IMG/VR virus record: IMGVR_UViG_3300031951_000331 | Coordinates: 1 to 44,652 of that record | From: a virus | Strand: one strand, 5' to 3' | Length of the DNA: 44,652 nucleotides | Translations under genes and position numbers: made by a program | Notes under the pieces: model-generated | Told to the model about the DNA's origin: nothing | The model's input: only the letters and a program-made list of their open reading frames with translations | Database searches by the model: none | Part shown: piece by piece, positions 23,054 to 30,499 of the stretch | Numbering within the stretch: position 1 is the first letter of the stretch | Layout: every line of letters begins with the position of its first letter

Positions 23054-23217
23054 GATGGTCGCTTCCGACTGTAGTCGAGCACCCAGCAGAGGCGGTCGAC
23101 GGTGTCCTGGGAGAATTGCTGGCTGCCGCAACCGAGGCGCCGGACCTCCTCGAGCGCCCGGTCGCAGTAATAGCAGGGGTCGGTAATGCGGACGCCTGGC
23201 GGGATGATCAGCGTCAC
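23050..23217 (-). CDS. Small CxxC protein, 55 residues
   Basis: A short gene reading MTLIIPPGVRITDPCYYCDR and ending in WVLDYSRKRPS. It starts with GTG at 23217, in GTGA overlap with the upstream stop, and ends in ATGA overlap with the excisionase start, which strongly supports it. Residues CYYC, plus C30 in RLGCGS and C44 in RLCW, could bind a metal ion. No function is known to me. It belongs to a run of very small, tightly packed leftward genes between recT and the integrase. Confidence 0.7.
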   Translation of the reverse strand: MTLIIPPGVRITDPCYYCDRALEEVRRLGCGSQQFSQDTVDRLCWVLDYSRKRPS

Positions 23218-23588
23218 GGCCGGGGGGGCCGACGCATGGAGCGCACCATCCCCATCGCCCGACCGAGCTCCTCCGCGCGCTGGTTGAGGTGACGCTGCGA
23301 GCGCGTGTCCTCCTTCATCTCGCGCGCCGCAGCGTAGAGCGCGTTGACCCGGTCCGACATCATCTGCTCGATGTCGCGATAGACCGAGAACAGCTCAGCC
23401 TTGAGCTGCGCGTTGCTCTCGCGCAGCTTGGCGGCGGGGTCGTCGCCGATCGTTGCGAGGACCGCCTTTGCTGCGGCGGTCCAGCGCGCGCGGTCTTTGG
23501 GCGGCGCTTCCAGCCAGTCTAGCCGCGCGGCGGCCTTGTCGGCGTGCCGCCATAGGGCCTCGGCGATCTTGTCGAGGGGTGGGGTCAT
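23214..23588 (-). CDS. Hypothetical helical phage protein, 124 residues
   Basis: The product opens PPLDKIAEALWRHADKAAAR and includes PPKDRARWTAAAKAVLATIG, a pattern recurring in small early proteins of phages from GC-rich hosts. The middle (residues about 55-105) is predicted coiled helix. No enzymatic motif, cysteine or membrane segment is visible. The start follows closely on the end of the upstream 59-residue gene, and its stop overlaps the next start (GTGA). Function unknown. Confidence 0.7.
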   Translation of the reverse strand: MTPPLDKIAEALWRHADKAAARLDWLEAPPKDRARWTAAAKAVLATIGDDPAAKLRESNAQLKAELFSVYRDIEQMMSDRVNALYAAAREMKEDTRSQRHLNQRAEELGRAMGMVRSMRRPPRP

Positions 23589-23764
23589 CGTCCATCCTCC
23601 GCTTCTACTAGGGTGAGGCCTGCGTCCCGGCAGGCTTGGAGCCAGACCTGCGCGTCCTTGACCAGCAGCGCGCGCCCTGGATAGTCCTCATACCGGCCCC
23701 AGCGGCCGGGCGCGTGGCGCTCGTAGTGGGCTCGAGCGAGCCGGTCTGCGTGCGCGGGGTCCAT
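23585..23764 (-). CDS. Hypothetical protein, 59 residues
   Basis: The small acidic/aromatic protein starts MDPAHADRLARAHYERHAPG and continues with RWGRYEDYPGRALLVKDAQVW. The ATG at 23764 is chosen over the longer upstream frame because it overlaps the preceding gene's stop (TGATG), and the extension would lie inside that gene. The final codons overlap the next gene's start. No recognised domain; it is one of the accessory early proteins. Confidence 0.65.
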   Translation of the reverse strand: MDPAHADRLARAHYERHAPGRWGRYEDYPGRALLVKDAQVWLQACRDAGLTLVEAEDGR

Positions 23765-24210
23765 CACCGCGTATCCGCGCACATGGCCGCTGCGCACCCG
23801 GTGATCGATCGCACGGGTTGGGTTTGGGAGAGGCGGCCAACAACGCGCGGGGCGTTGACGCTGCGCGGGTCGTCCTCGTAGCGGTCGATGCACGATGCCG
23901 TGGCGGCATTCCATGCTCGCGTGGCCGCGTCGTAGTCGGGATACTCGGACGCGCCGCTTCGGTACTCCATGACCTCTGGGCTAACGAAATATCGCGTCGG
24001 CCGCTCGGTGCGAGCGTAGACGCTGCCGCGAACGAGTGGATTTAGCCACCTGTTGCGGACACCCGTCTGGATCGCGGATCGGATCTGCTGTGGCTTCGCG
24101 AGGCCGGCGAACTGAGCGAGGATCTGCTCTGTGGTTGCGGTCCGGTCCGGCTGCTCCTCGACGAACTGCGAGACCGCGGTCGACAGGGATCCGCTTTTCA
24201 GGATGGTCAT
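23764..24210 (-). CDS. Hypothetical protein with winged-helix-like N-terminus
   Basis: In this 148-residue protein residues 15-55 (VEEQPDRTATTEQILAQFAG, then KPQQIRSAIQTGVRNRWLNP) resemble a small winged helix, and VRGSVYA could be the wing. It may therefore bind DNA. The remainder is acidic with no motif I know. It starts at a repeated junction sequence (GGAGGCCCAGCCATGA) that also begins two other small genes in this run, and it ends in TGATG overlap with the next gene. Confidence 0.65.
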   Translation of the reverse strand: MTILKSGSLSTAVSQFVEEQPDRTATTEQILAQFAGLAKPQQIRSAIQTGVRNRWLNPLVRGSVYARTERPTRYFVSPEVMEYRSGASEYPDYDAATRAWNAATASCIDRYEDDPRSVNAPRVVGRLSQTQPVRSITGCAAAMCADTR

Positions 24211-24731
24211 GGCTGGGCCTCCGGTACGGCCTGCCGCGCGGCCTCGAACAACGCCCCCTGCAATCTCCAGAAGGGGTCGGCGAGCCGGCGCGCAGCCTCA
24301 TGCACCCGCTCCAGGACCACAAGGCGGTCTTGAAGCCGCTGGTTGGCCTCGGCCAGCCGCGCTCTGGTTTCCCGCTCGTCGGCCAGCGCATCCTCCAGCA
24401 TCCTGACACGCATTGCGACGTAGGTAGCGTCGAGCTGCGAGCGCAGCGACAGGATTTCCAGGCGGGCGTCGAGCAGCAGCCGGACGCACACCTCTCGCAT
24501 CGCCCGCGCAAGCGGCGTCCCGACTGAATCCATCCGGATCAGCGCATCGACCCGCGCAACGATGTCGTCGGGCACCACGACGGGAGGGTGGTTTGGACTG
24601 GTCATGGCGTCGATGGCCGCACAAGCCAGATCGAGCCAGTCTGGATGATCCGGCGCTGGCCAGGGATGGCGAGAACTGATCAAGGCCCGCTCGGCTATGG
24701 CCCGCGCAACTCTCGTGATCTCGTCGTTCAT
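24207..24731 (-). CDS. Hypothetical coiled-coil early protein, 174 residues
   Basis: Residues 1-45 (ITRVARAIAERALIS, then DWLDLACAAIDAM) look like a short helical domain repeated in many phage early proteins. Residues about 80-150 form a long coiled coil with heptad leucines (LRSQLDATYVAMRVRMLEDA). It begins and ends at copies of the same 16-base junction sequence, and its C-terminus EAQP is encoded by that junction. No catalytic motif is visible. Confidence 0.7.
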   Translation of the reverse strand: MNDEITRVARAIAERALISSRHPWPAPDHPDWLDLACAAIDAMTSPNHPPVVVPDDIVARVDALIRMDSVGTPLARAMREVCVRLLLDARLEILSLRSQLDATYVAMRVRMLEDALADERETRARLAEANQRLQDRLVVLERVHEAARRLADPFWRLQGALFEAARQAVPEAQP

Positions 24732-24994
24732 GGCTGGGCCTCCTTAAGCGCGGCTCGAAACACCTCTAACTCTGCTTCCCGATCCCATTTCCTTTCGGTA
24801 CGGCAATCGCACCCGTTAGCGTCCGACATTGCCATGTCGGCGACAGACACTGCGTCGCGCAGGTGCTGCTCCAGCACCTCGACGCGGGCGCGGAGTCGGG
24901 TGATCGCCTGCGCCATTTTCATCTCCGCTGCGGTTGGGCCTGCATATCGAGTACGCAAGAAATCGACCTCGAACTCCTTGTAGACGTCGCTCAT
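24728..24994 (-). CDS. Hypothetical coiled-coil protein, 88 residues
   Basis: The product begins MSDVYKEFEVDFLRTRYAGP and contains a coiled coil (QAITRLRARVEVLEQHLRDA) and a CDC pair (NGCDCRTERKW). The ATG at 24994 is chosen because it sits in the repeated GGAGGCCCAGTCATGA junction; the longer frame upstream is a shadow of neighbouring genes. It shares the coiled-coil-plus-EAQP ending with the 174-residue protein downstream, so the two may be related accessory proteins. Function unknown. Confidence 0.7.
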   Translation of the reverse strand: MSDVYKEFEVDFLRTRYAGPTAAEMKMAQAITRLRARVEVLEQHLRDAVSVADMAMSDANGCDCRTERKWDREAELEVFRAALKEAQP

Positions 24995-25167
24995 GACTGG
25001 GCCTCCAGTTCCGCCGCTTTGCGCTCGTACTGCGCGGCGAGCATGAGGTGGCGCCGCCGCGCGTCGCTTTGCGACGGGTGCTCCGCTGCCTCGGCGACGC
25101 GGATGCTGGCCGCGCCGCGCCACCAGCCCGCGAGGCGGGCCAGCCGGGGGAGAGGATCGGTGGTCAT
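24991..25167 (-). CDS. Hypothetical protein, 58 residues
   Basis: The small basic protein begins MTTDPLPRLARLAGWWRGAA and ends ERKAAELEAQS. The ATG at 25167 overlaps the stop of the membrane mini-protein upstream. Its last codons lie in the conserved junction that starts the next gene. RARRRHLMLAAQYERKA-like helices suggest a small helical bundle. No known function. Confidence 0.6.
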   Translation of the reverse strand: MTTDPLPRLARLAGWWRGAASIRVAEAAEHPSQSDARRRHLMLAAQYERKAAELEAQS

Positions 25168-25280
25168 GTGAAGGCCACCAGAAGGGCGTAGAAGAACACC
25201 GATGCCAGCACGCAAGCGAGCGCGTCGCCGGCCAGGTGGAGGCGGCGCTGGGCCGCCTCCGACTGAAACCATGCACGCAT
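25164..25280 (-). CDS. Membrane mini-protein, 38 residues
   Basis: This very short gene encodes MRAWFQSEAAQRRLHLAGDA followed by one hydrophobic segment (ALACVLASVFFYALLVAF), so it should be a single-pass membrane peptide. It lies in TGATG overlap with recT upstream and overlaps the next gene by four bases. The tight spacing on both sides supports translation. Its role is unknown; small membrane peptides in early operons can act in superinfection exclusion, which is only a possibility. Confidence 0.55.
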   Translation of the reverse strand: MRAWFQSEAAQRRLHLAGDALACVLASVFFYALLVAFT

Positions 25281-26158
25281 CAGATCAGATCCTCCCCGCG
25301 CGAGCTGGCCGACGTCGTGTCGGTGCCGTAGTCGTCCGGCGAGGCCGGCGGCGGCGGCTCGTCGATCGGGAGCGGGGCGACCTCGTTGGCCTTGGCCTCG
25401 ATGATCGTCGACGCGCGGGTCCGGCGCTTGGCCGGCTGGGCCGCCGGCTCGGGCTGGACCTCGGGCTCCGGCTCGGCGGGCTGGTAGAGCTCGTCGTCGC
25501 GCTCGACGACGCGCTGCACCTCGTCCTCGTCGCGGTCGGCGGCGCTGGGCAGGTACTTGGCCAGGCGCCGGATGACGGTCTTCTTCGCCATCTCGTCCCA
25601 CCATTGCACCCACGGGCCGCCGTCCTTGGCCCGGCTGACGGCGCGCACGCGCTCGATTTCGGCGACCGTCATGATGGCGCGCTGCTTGCCGCCGTCCTTG
25701 AAGGTCGCGACGGCGTAGACCAGCATTGGCTTGCCGCGCTCCCCGGTCAGGCAGGGCTTGTGCTCGATCTTCTCGTCGTCGCCCAGCGTGTAGTTGAAGG
25801 TGTCGTTGCTGTAGACGACATGCGCGCTGATCGTGCTGATCTCGCCGCTGTTGCGGGCCTTCTTGAGGATGCCAGCGACCATCGGCATATACTGGCACTG
25901 GTCGCCCGCCTTGCTGCGGAACCGGACCAGCGCGGCCTCGCGGCCGTCCAACACCAACCCGTCTTGCGCGGCCTTCATCACCGCGCCGTAGATCGACCGC
26001 CGATCGCAGTCGACGATGTCGGGGTTCATGTTGAGCGCCGTCTGCGCGGTGCGGATGAACCGCTCCGGCGTGATGTGCGCGGGCAGGGCGGACCTGAATT
26101 CCGGTGCCATGGTGGCGAGCGTCGAGCGGATCTCGACGAGGGCGGTGCTCTTCGACAT
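25280..26158 (-). CDS. recT: RecT-family single-strand annealing protein
   Basis: The 292-residue protein fits the RecT family. Conserved stretches are PERFIRTAQTALNMNPDIVD, SIYGAVMKAAQDGLVLDG, CQYMPMVAGILKKARNSGEI and KTVIRRLAKYLPSA (residues about 28-205). The C-terminal 80 residues are acidic and proline-rich, probably disordered and available for partner contacts. RecT pairs single-stranded DNA for phage recombination and repair, acting with the exonuclease encoded directly upstream (26166-27101). An AAGGAG sequence precedes the ATG. Confidence 0.93.
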   Translation of the reverse strand: MSKSTALVEIRSTLATMAPEFRSALPAHITPERFIRTAQTALNMNPDIVDCDRRSIYGAVMKAAQDGLVLDGREAALVRFRSKAGDQCQYMPMVAGILKKARNSGEISTISAHVVYSNDTFNYTLGDDEKIEHKPCLTGERGKPMLVYAVATFKDGGKQRAIMTVAEIERVRAVSRAKDGGPWVQWWDEMAKKTVIRRLAKYLPSAADRDEDEVQRVVERDDELYQPAEPEPEVQPEPAAQPAKRRTRASTIIEAKANEVAPLPIDEPPPPASPDDYGTDTTSASSRGEDLI

Positions 26159-26165
26159 GGTAGGT

Positions 26166-27101
26166 TTACTCCTTCACATTGAGATTGAGGCGGAAGTTGC
26201 GGTAGCCGGCGCGCGCGCCGACGTAGGTGCCGATCATCTCGGGGACGACGAGGGTGCCGGGCGAGCCCTTGATCTCGCCGCAGGACAGGGTCCAGCCGTT
26301 GCCGATCACCTTGCTGGCGTTGCCGATCAGCGTCAGGATTTCGGCGCGCGCGGCGTCCTTGCGGGCTTCGGCGTCCTTCTCCATGCGCGCGGCGGCGTTG
26401 TAGGCGAGGGCGAGGCTGTGCAGGTAGTTGTCGCCCTTGGCGACCTTGACCTCGCCGCTGCCGTTGCTGTGCAGGCGCTTGATCGCGTCGGCGTCGCGGG
26501 CGTAGTCGGGCGACGGCGGCGACTTGGCGTCGACGCGCGCCCAGAAGGCGGCGATCGCTTTGCGCAAGCCGGCACCGACCTCGCGGTCGCGCTCGACGCG
26601 GAGGGTCTTCACGGTGTTGCCGCCGACCAGCGCCACGATCAGCGCCCAGCCGCGGTTCGCGACCTCGAGCTGGTGTTGCACTTGGACTTCGATGTGAGAC
26701 GGCGCCTCGTCATCCGACCAGGTGTCCTTGAAGACGCCGTAATCGACGCACTTGATTTCCATGATGCCGGGGCCGTCAGCGTGGTCGATGACCTCGAAGT
26801 CGAAGCTGGCACCCATGCGCGGCTCTTCACTGTGCCGCCAGTAGGTGTTGATGCGGCGGACGCGCAGGCCCATGTCCTGCGCGACGCCGAGCGCGACGGC
26901 GTCCTGGAGGCGCGTGCCCCAGGTCATGCGCTCGTTGGCCTGGATCTCGTCGGTGAGCGCGCCCAGCTTCTGCTGGTACAGCTCGTACTCGGTGCAGTAC
27001 GGGCTAAGCCCGAACAGCGCGGCGGACTGCGTCGAGGTGACGTCCTCGCGGCGCAGGGCGAGCCAGTCTTCGCGGCTCGCGGGGTTGATGATCTTGGGCA
27101 T
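26166..27101 (-). CDS. YqaJ-family viral exonuclease
   Basis: The 311-residue protein matches YqaJ/lambda-exonuclease-like nucleases. It has an N-terminal DWLALRREDVTSTQSAALFG, then ERMTWGTRLQDAVA with the metal-binding glutamate region, and ASFDFEVID and GIMEIKCVDY with the D-x(n)-ExK active-site pattern. HIEVQVQHQLEV, the conserved glutamine helix, follows (residues about 5-150). It would resect double-stranded ends to feed RecT. The C-terminal half is helical and unassigned. It lies just upstream of recT in the leftward early operon. Confidence 0.88.
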   Translation of the reverse strand: MPKIINPASREDWLALRREDVTSTQSAALFGLSPYCTEYELYQQKLGALTDEIQANERMTWGTRLQDAVALGVAQDMGLRVRRINTYWRHSEEPRMGASFDFEVIDHADGPGIMEIKCVDYGVFKDTWSDDEAPSHIEVQVQHQLEVANRGWALIVALVGGNTVKTLRVERDREVGAGLRKAIAAFWARVDAKSPPSPDYARDADAIKRLHSNGSGEVKVAKGDNYLHSLALAYNAAARMEKDAEARKDAARAEILTLIGNASKVIGNGWTLSCGEIKGSPGTLVVPEMIGTYVGARAGYRNFRLNLNVKE

Positions 27102-27103
27102 GG

Positions 27104-27400
27104 TTATTCTCCCTTGGCTTGGTCGATCTGGTTGCGGGCGTTGAAAATCAGCTCGTCGAGCTGCTCGTTGATGCAGTCGACGGAGAAGTTGAAGTAGTTG
27201 TCGCAGATCGCAATGCCGGTCGTCACTTTGTCGTGTTCGTTGCGCGTCGTCTCAACAAGCTCGCGCACGGCGGCGAGGATGCGCTCGGCCGCCTTGTTGC
27301 GAGCGGCCTCGATGCGCTCGAGTGCGAGCAGGTACGGGCACTCGTCAGCCGCCTCGGCGGCGCGGTCGTCGGCGATGCTGGTGCCGGGGAAACGGTCCAT
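27104..27400 (-). CDS. Hypothetical helical early protein, 98 residues
   Basis: The product starts MDRFPGTSIADDRAAEAADE and is mostly amphipathic helix (ALERIEAARNKAAERILAAV). The C-terminal part is FNARNQIDQAKGE. No enzymatic motif is visible. The ATG at 27400 follows a good sigma-70-like promoter (27445-27473), so this is the first gene of the recombination transcript. The longer frame upstream runs through that promoter and is not a gene. It sits directly before the exonuclease and may be an accessory recombination protein, by context only. Confidence 0.7.
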   Translation of the reverse strand: MDRFPGTSIADDRAAEAADECPYLLALERIEAARNKAAERILAAVRELVETTRNEHDKVTTGIAICDNYFNFSVDCINEQLDELIFNARNQIDQAKGE

Positions 27401-27444
27401 CGTCGGGCTCCCTTGGTTGCGGCCACGTCGTCGGCCGGTGTTGG

Positions 27445-27496
27445 GTTTATGACAACACACTTTCGAGCCGTCAAGCGCAATCTTGGGATTTTCTGG
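27445..27496 (-). promoter_or_regulatory. Leftward sigma-70-like promoter with regulatory box
   Basis: On the minus strand TTGACG (27468-27473) and CATAAA (27445-27450) are separated by 17 bases, the best sigma-70 match in the window. Just upstream lies CCAGAAAATCCCAAG (27481-27495), sharing the AATCCCAAG core of the genome-wide box in the same orientation as transcription. The promoter would drive the 27104-27400 gene, exonuclease, recT and possibly int. Confidence 0.6.
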
Positions 27497-27500
27497 TACG

Positions 27501-27836
27501 TCAGGAAAGCGGCGCGAGGTCGTCCTCGGACCGCGCCAGGATGGCGATGCCGCCAGCGCGGCGGACGAAGTCGAGGAAGTGCGCCTGGTCCTTGCTGACC
27601 TTGCCGGTCGGAACCTTGACCTCGATCGCCACGAAGACGGCGACACGCTTGCCGACCATCTCGGGCGTGACCGTCACCGAGCGCAGCCCGATCAGGTCGC
27701 TGCCGCCGGGGTTGGCGACGCCGTAGCGCACGACGCTGCCGTCAGGGTACGTCGCGACGCCGGAGTTGTTGCGCCAGACCGTGGCCCGGCCGGCGACCGC
27801 CAGCATCAGGCGGTGCATCAGGCTGCGCTCTTTCAT
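27501..27836 (-). CDS. VRR-NUC domain nuclease
   Basis: The compact 111-residue protein has the VRR-NUC layout: VWRNNSGVATYPDGSVVRYG with the active-site region, GGSDLIGL with its conserved aspartate, AVFVAIEVKVPTGKVSKDQ giving the E-x-K motif, and HFLDFVRRAGGIAILARS. Stand-alone phage VRR-NUC proteins are thought to cut branched DNA such as Holliday junctions. The ATG at 27836 is four bases inside the end of the helicase gene, so the two are coupled. It may resolve replication or recombination intermediates. Confidence 0.88.
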   Translation of the reverse strand: MKERSLMHRLMLAVAGRATVWRNNSGVATYPDGSVVRYGVANPGGSDLIGLRSVTVTPEMVGKRVAVFVAIEVKVPTGKVSKDQAHFLDFVRRAGGIAILARSEDDLAPLS

Positions 27837-29215
27837 GCCGCCCTCCCGCGCGCCATGCGCGCCGTGTAGACGTGGCCGGCCCATGCGGCCGGGTTCTTGT
27901 AGTTGCGCGCCTTTGCCAGCGCGATCAGCTCGTCGAGCGTGCGGGCGCTGGCCTGCTCCTGCGCGCGCGCCTTGCGGATCGCGGCCGGGTCGATCTCATG
28001 CAGTTCGCCGTCGATCTCCTCGAGCTGGCGCGGCTTGCCGGCGTAGACGTGCCCGCAGGTGGGGCAGGCCGGGGCCGGCCGGTGGACCGTGTAGCAGGTT
28101 GGGCACTGCCGGATCGCGTCGCTCCCCTCGTCCGCCTTCTGCTTGGACTTCTCGCGATCGGCCAGCGTCCAGTCGCGGTCGTCGTCCGGCAGCCCGTGGG
28201 TGCGCGTGTTGGCGGCGTGGTCGAGGATGATCGCCGCCGTCTTGCCGGGGTATGGTCGCAGCGCGCGGCCGACCTGCTGGAGGTACAGCGCCAGAGACTT
28301 CGTGGGGCGCAGCAGGATCGCGGCCTCGATCGCCGGCAGGTCGAAGCCCTCGCCGAACAGGTCGACGTTGCACAAGACCTGGATGTGCCCGTCGCGGAAC
28401 GCCTGGAGCGCGGCGCGGCGCTCCTCGCGCGGCGTCGAGCCGTCGAGGTGATGCGCAACGTAGCCCGCGCCGCGGAACTGGGCGGCGACCTGCTGCGAGT
28501 GCTTGACGCTGACGCAGAACGCGACCGCGCGCTTGCCGCTGGCCAGCCGCCGGTAGTGCGAGATGGCGTCGCCGACGATCGCCGACTTGCCCATGACCTC
28601 GGCAAGCTCGTCCTGGACGTAGTCGCCCATGCGGGTCTTGAGCCCGTGCAGGTCCGGGCTCGAGGGCGCGAACGCGCGGTAGGGCGAGAGGTAGCCCTGC
28701 TCGATGAGCCACGCGACGGACGGGCCGCGGACCATGCGCTTGAAATGCGCGCCCAGCCCGGTGCCGTCGAGGCGCCACGGCGTCGCCGTCAGGCCGACGT
28801 GCTTCGCCTCGGGGCACGCCGCCATGACGCGCGACCAGCCGGCGGCGGCGACGTGGTGGCACTCGTCCCACACGCAGAGCGCCGGGCGCTGGACCTTGTC
28901 GAGGCGGTTTTTCAGCGTGTCGATGCTGGCGATCTGAACGGGCGCCAGCGGGTCCGGCTTCGTGCCAGCGGCGATGATGCCGTAGGCGATGCCGACCTGG
29001 CGGAACGTCGTCGCGGCCTGCTCGACCAGCTCCGCGCGGTGACAAACGAACCAGCTCCGGTGCCCGCGCGACGCGGCGGTCCCGAGCATGGCTGCGGTCA
29101 GTGCGGTTTTTCCGGCGCCGGTCGGGGCCTGGATCAGTACCGAGCCGACTTGGCGCAACTGCTCGCGCGCGCGGTCGATGATCTCGGCCTGGTAGGGGCG
29201 AAGGGCGAAGGTCAT
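27833..29215 (-). CDS. SF2 DEAD/DEAH-type helicase
   Basis: The 460-residue helicase has LRPYQAEIID at the N-terminus, Walker A APTGAGKT at residues 30-37, DECH at 117-120, GLTATPWR as motif III, and C-terminal domain motifs including QVLCNVDLFGEGFDLPA and YLQQVGRALRPYPGK. A zinc-finger-like segment, CPTCYTVHRPAPACPTCG, lies near residue 385. It belongs to the phage RAD25/SSL2-like helicases common in early operons. The ATG at 29215 is preferred because it overlaps the stop of the upstream mini-gene and begins at the family N-terminus. Likely roles are replication initiation or recombination. Confidence 0.92.
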   Translation of the reverse strand: MTFALRPYQAEIIDRAREQLRQVGSVLIQAPTGAGKTALTAAMLGTAASRGHRSWFVCHRAELVEQAATTFRQVGIAYGIIAAGTKPDPLAPVQIASIDTLKNRLDKVQRPALCVWDECHHVAAAGWSRVMAACPEAKHVGLTATPWRLDGTGLGAHFKRMVRGPSVAWLIEQGYLSPYRAFAPSSPDLHGLKTRMGDYVQDELAEVMGKSAIVGDAISHYRRLASGKRAVAFCVSVKHSQQVAAQFRGAGYVAHHLDGSTPREERRAALQAFRDGHIQVLCNVDLFGEGFDLPAIEAAILLRPTKSLALYLQQVGRALRPYPGKTAAIILDHAANTRTHGLPDDDRDWTLADREKSKQKADEGSDAIRQCPTCYTVHRPAPACPTCGHVYAGKPRQLEEIDGELHEIDPAAIRKARAQEQASARTLDELIALAKARNYKNPAAWAGHVYTARMARGRAA

Positions 29216-29325
29216 GGTCCGCCCCACATGGCCAGCGCCGCGGCGATGAGCAGCGACCAGCCAATGCCGGACGCCGCCAGCGCGATCGCTAGGCCGATCA
29301 GTGGGTCGGAGTCGCGCGGGGTCAT
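29212..29325 (-). CDS. Membrane mini-protein, 37 residues
   Basis: A short frame encodes [20 protein letters not shown] followed by further hydrophobic residues (IGWSLLIAAALAMWG), so nearly the whole peptide could span a membrane. Its start overlaps the end of the methyltransferase gene and its stop overlaps the helicase ATG (ATGA). This tight packing is the main evidence that it is translated. Like the 38-residue membrane peptide at 25164-25280, its role is unknown. Confidence 0.5.
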   Translation of the reverse strand: MTPRDSDPLIGLAIALAASGIGWSLLIAAALAMWGGP

Positions 29326-30260
29326 TGGCCGGCCTCGCAATCCGCATAGGCCCGAATTACTTCGGCCGCGACCTGCGGGACGATTGCGTTGCCGTAGGCG
29401 CGCAGGCGTCCCACTCGGCCGGGTATCCCATGAGCCAGCGGGAATGTGCCGGGTTCAACTGGCCTGGATTTTCCGTCGCGGCAGGGGAGCCAGTCGACCT
29501 CGGCCCAATGGCTTCGCGCGCGTTTGGCTGCCGTCCCTTCTGGAAATCCTCGCTTCGCATCTTCTCGTTTGCGGTCGGTGTCGCCCAAGCCGACCGCGCC
29601 GCGTCCGTCAGCGTCATGAAGTTCTGGCCGCCGTAGCCCAGCGCCCGGCTCGCCTTCGCGTCCGTGGTGGTGGTGGTGGGCCAGTGCGCCTGCGCTGCCA
29701 TCCCCGGCAGCCGATCCGTGCCCTGCGACGGCCCGCCCTTTGGCTCGTCCTGCGTGCATGGCGTCGGCCATGAACCAGAGTCGCTGCCGAATGTGCGGGG
29801 CGCCGACGCCCGCAGCGCACAGATCCGCCGCCCGGACGGCGTAACCCGCTCCTTCCAAGTCAGCGTAAACAGTGTCGAGCCAAGCGAGGCCGTCCTTGCT
29901 CGCAACCTGCTCGCCCATGACGACTCGAGGCCGGACGGCTGCGATAAGACCGAAGAAGACGGGCCACAAGTGCCGGTCGTCGCCGACGCCCTTTCGCTGT
30001 CCCGCCGCCGAGAACGGCTGGCAGGGGCAGCTCCCGGTCCAGATGGGCTGGTCGTCGGGCCAGCCGGCGAGGCGGGCGGCATGGGACCAGCCCCCGAGGC
30101 CGGCGAAGAAATGGCACTGGGTGAACCCGCGCAAGTCATCAGGTCGAACATCGACAATTGAACGGGTGTCGACTTCGCCTGGCGCGATGTGCCCGGCCTC
30201 GATGAGGTTGCGGAGCCATTGGGCAGCATAGGGGTCGATCTCGTTGTAGTAGACGGCCAT
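29322..30260 (-). CDS. Cytosine-C5 DNA methyltransferase
   Basis: The 312-residue enzyme has the core motifs of the family: [11 protein letters not shown] (motif I, residues 49-59), [11 protein letters not shown] with catalytic C80, GEQV with E117 in the ENV position, RQRLWF at 158-163 and a closing [16 protein letters not shown] (motif X). The variable region between motifs VIII and IX (about residues 165-265) is the target-recognition part and is composed of odd, histidine- and glycine-rich stretches. It lies in the early operon, so it would methylate replicating phage DNA, probably to evade restriction. The same bases also carry a second-frame reading with family-like motifs. Confidence 0.9.
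   Translation of the reverse strand: MAVYYNEIDPYAAQWLRNLIEAGHIAPGEVDTRSIVDVRPDDLRGFTQCHFFAGLGGWSHAARLAGWPDDQPIWTGSCPCQPFSAAGQRKGVGDDRHLWPVFFGLIAAVRPRVVMGEQVASKDGLAWLDTVYADLEGAGYAVRAADLCAAGVGAPHIRQRLWFMADAMHAGRAKGRAVAGHGSAAGDGSAGALAHHHHHGREGEPGAGLRRPELHDADGRGAVGLGDTDRKREDAKRGFPEGTAAKRARSHWAEVDWLPCRDGKSRPVEPGTFPLAHGIPGRVGRLRAYGNAIVPQVAAEVIRAYADCEAGQ
29357..30229 (-). other. Second reading frame inside the methyltransferase gene
   Basis: A 290-codon open frame, offset from the methyltransferase frame on the same strand, reads [59 protein letters not shown] and [20 protein letters not shown] recognise this pattern from many annotated phage and bacterial proteins, so the frame itself appears conserved. 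It may be a real overlapping gene. It may equally be a shadow that recurs because the methyltransferase DNA is conserved: bases encoding A-D-T in one frame give W-P-T-P in another. I cannot decide between these from one sequence. Confidence 0.35.
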
Positions 30261-30499
30261 CAGAACAGCGCCTCCTGCGCCGGGGCAGGGGCGGGGCGGT
30301 TGGGCCGGTGCGCGCCGCAGTACCAGCGCCCGAGGCGCCGATATCCTTCCTCGCGCTTGCCGGCGAGGATCAGCGCCAGCCCCTTCGTCGGGTAGCAGTC
30401 GAACCCGAACGGGGCAGGGGCCGTGCAGCCCGGCTCCTCGCAGGTCTGGTGCCAGAACACCGCGCCGGTCTCTCGCGACCGCGTGAGCCGGACCGGCAT
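30260..30499 (-). CDS. Hypothetical protein, 79 residues, cysteine-containing
   Basis: The product starts MPVRLTRSRETGAVFWHQTC and contains four cysteines and histidines (HQTCEEPGC, DCYP, WYCGAHRP) that could bind zinc. The GPAPFGFDCYPTKG-like middle resembles small zinc-ribbon proteins found in phage early regions, but I do not know a function. The ATG at 30499 overlaps the stop of the Cro-like gene (TGATG), which favours it over a GTG one codon earlier. Its stop overlaps the methyltransferase start. Confidence 0.65.
   Translation of the reverse strand: MPVRLTRSRETGAVFWHQTCEEPGCTAPAPFGFDCYPTKGLALILAGKREEGYRRLGRWYCGAHRPNRPAPAPAQEALF

Larger units (their letters stand above)
24207..25006 (-). 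repeat. Three-copy gene-junction repeat (GGAGGCCCAGYCATGA)
   Basis: On the minus strand GGAGGCCCAG(C/T)CATGA occurs at 24207-24222, 24728-24743 and 24991-25006. Each copy gives the upstream gene its last codons (EAQP or EAQS plus stop), supplies a GGAGG ribosome binding site, and starts the next gene with ATGA overlap. The coordinates span all three copies and are not one continuous element. Confidence 0.75.

Noticed and set aside
27872-29773. Rightward 633-codon frame opposite helicase and methyltransferase genes
   Set aside because: The leftward genes carry full helicase and methyltransferase motifs. This frame carries none.
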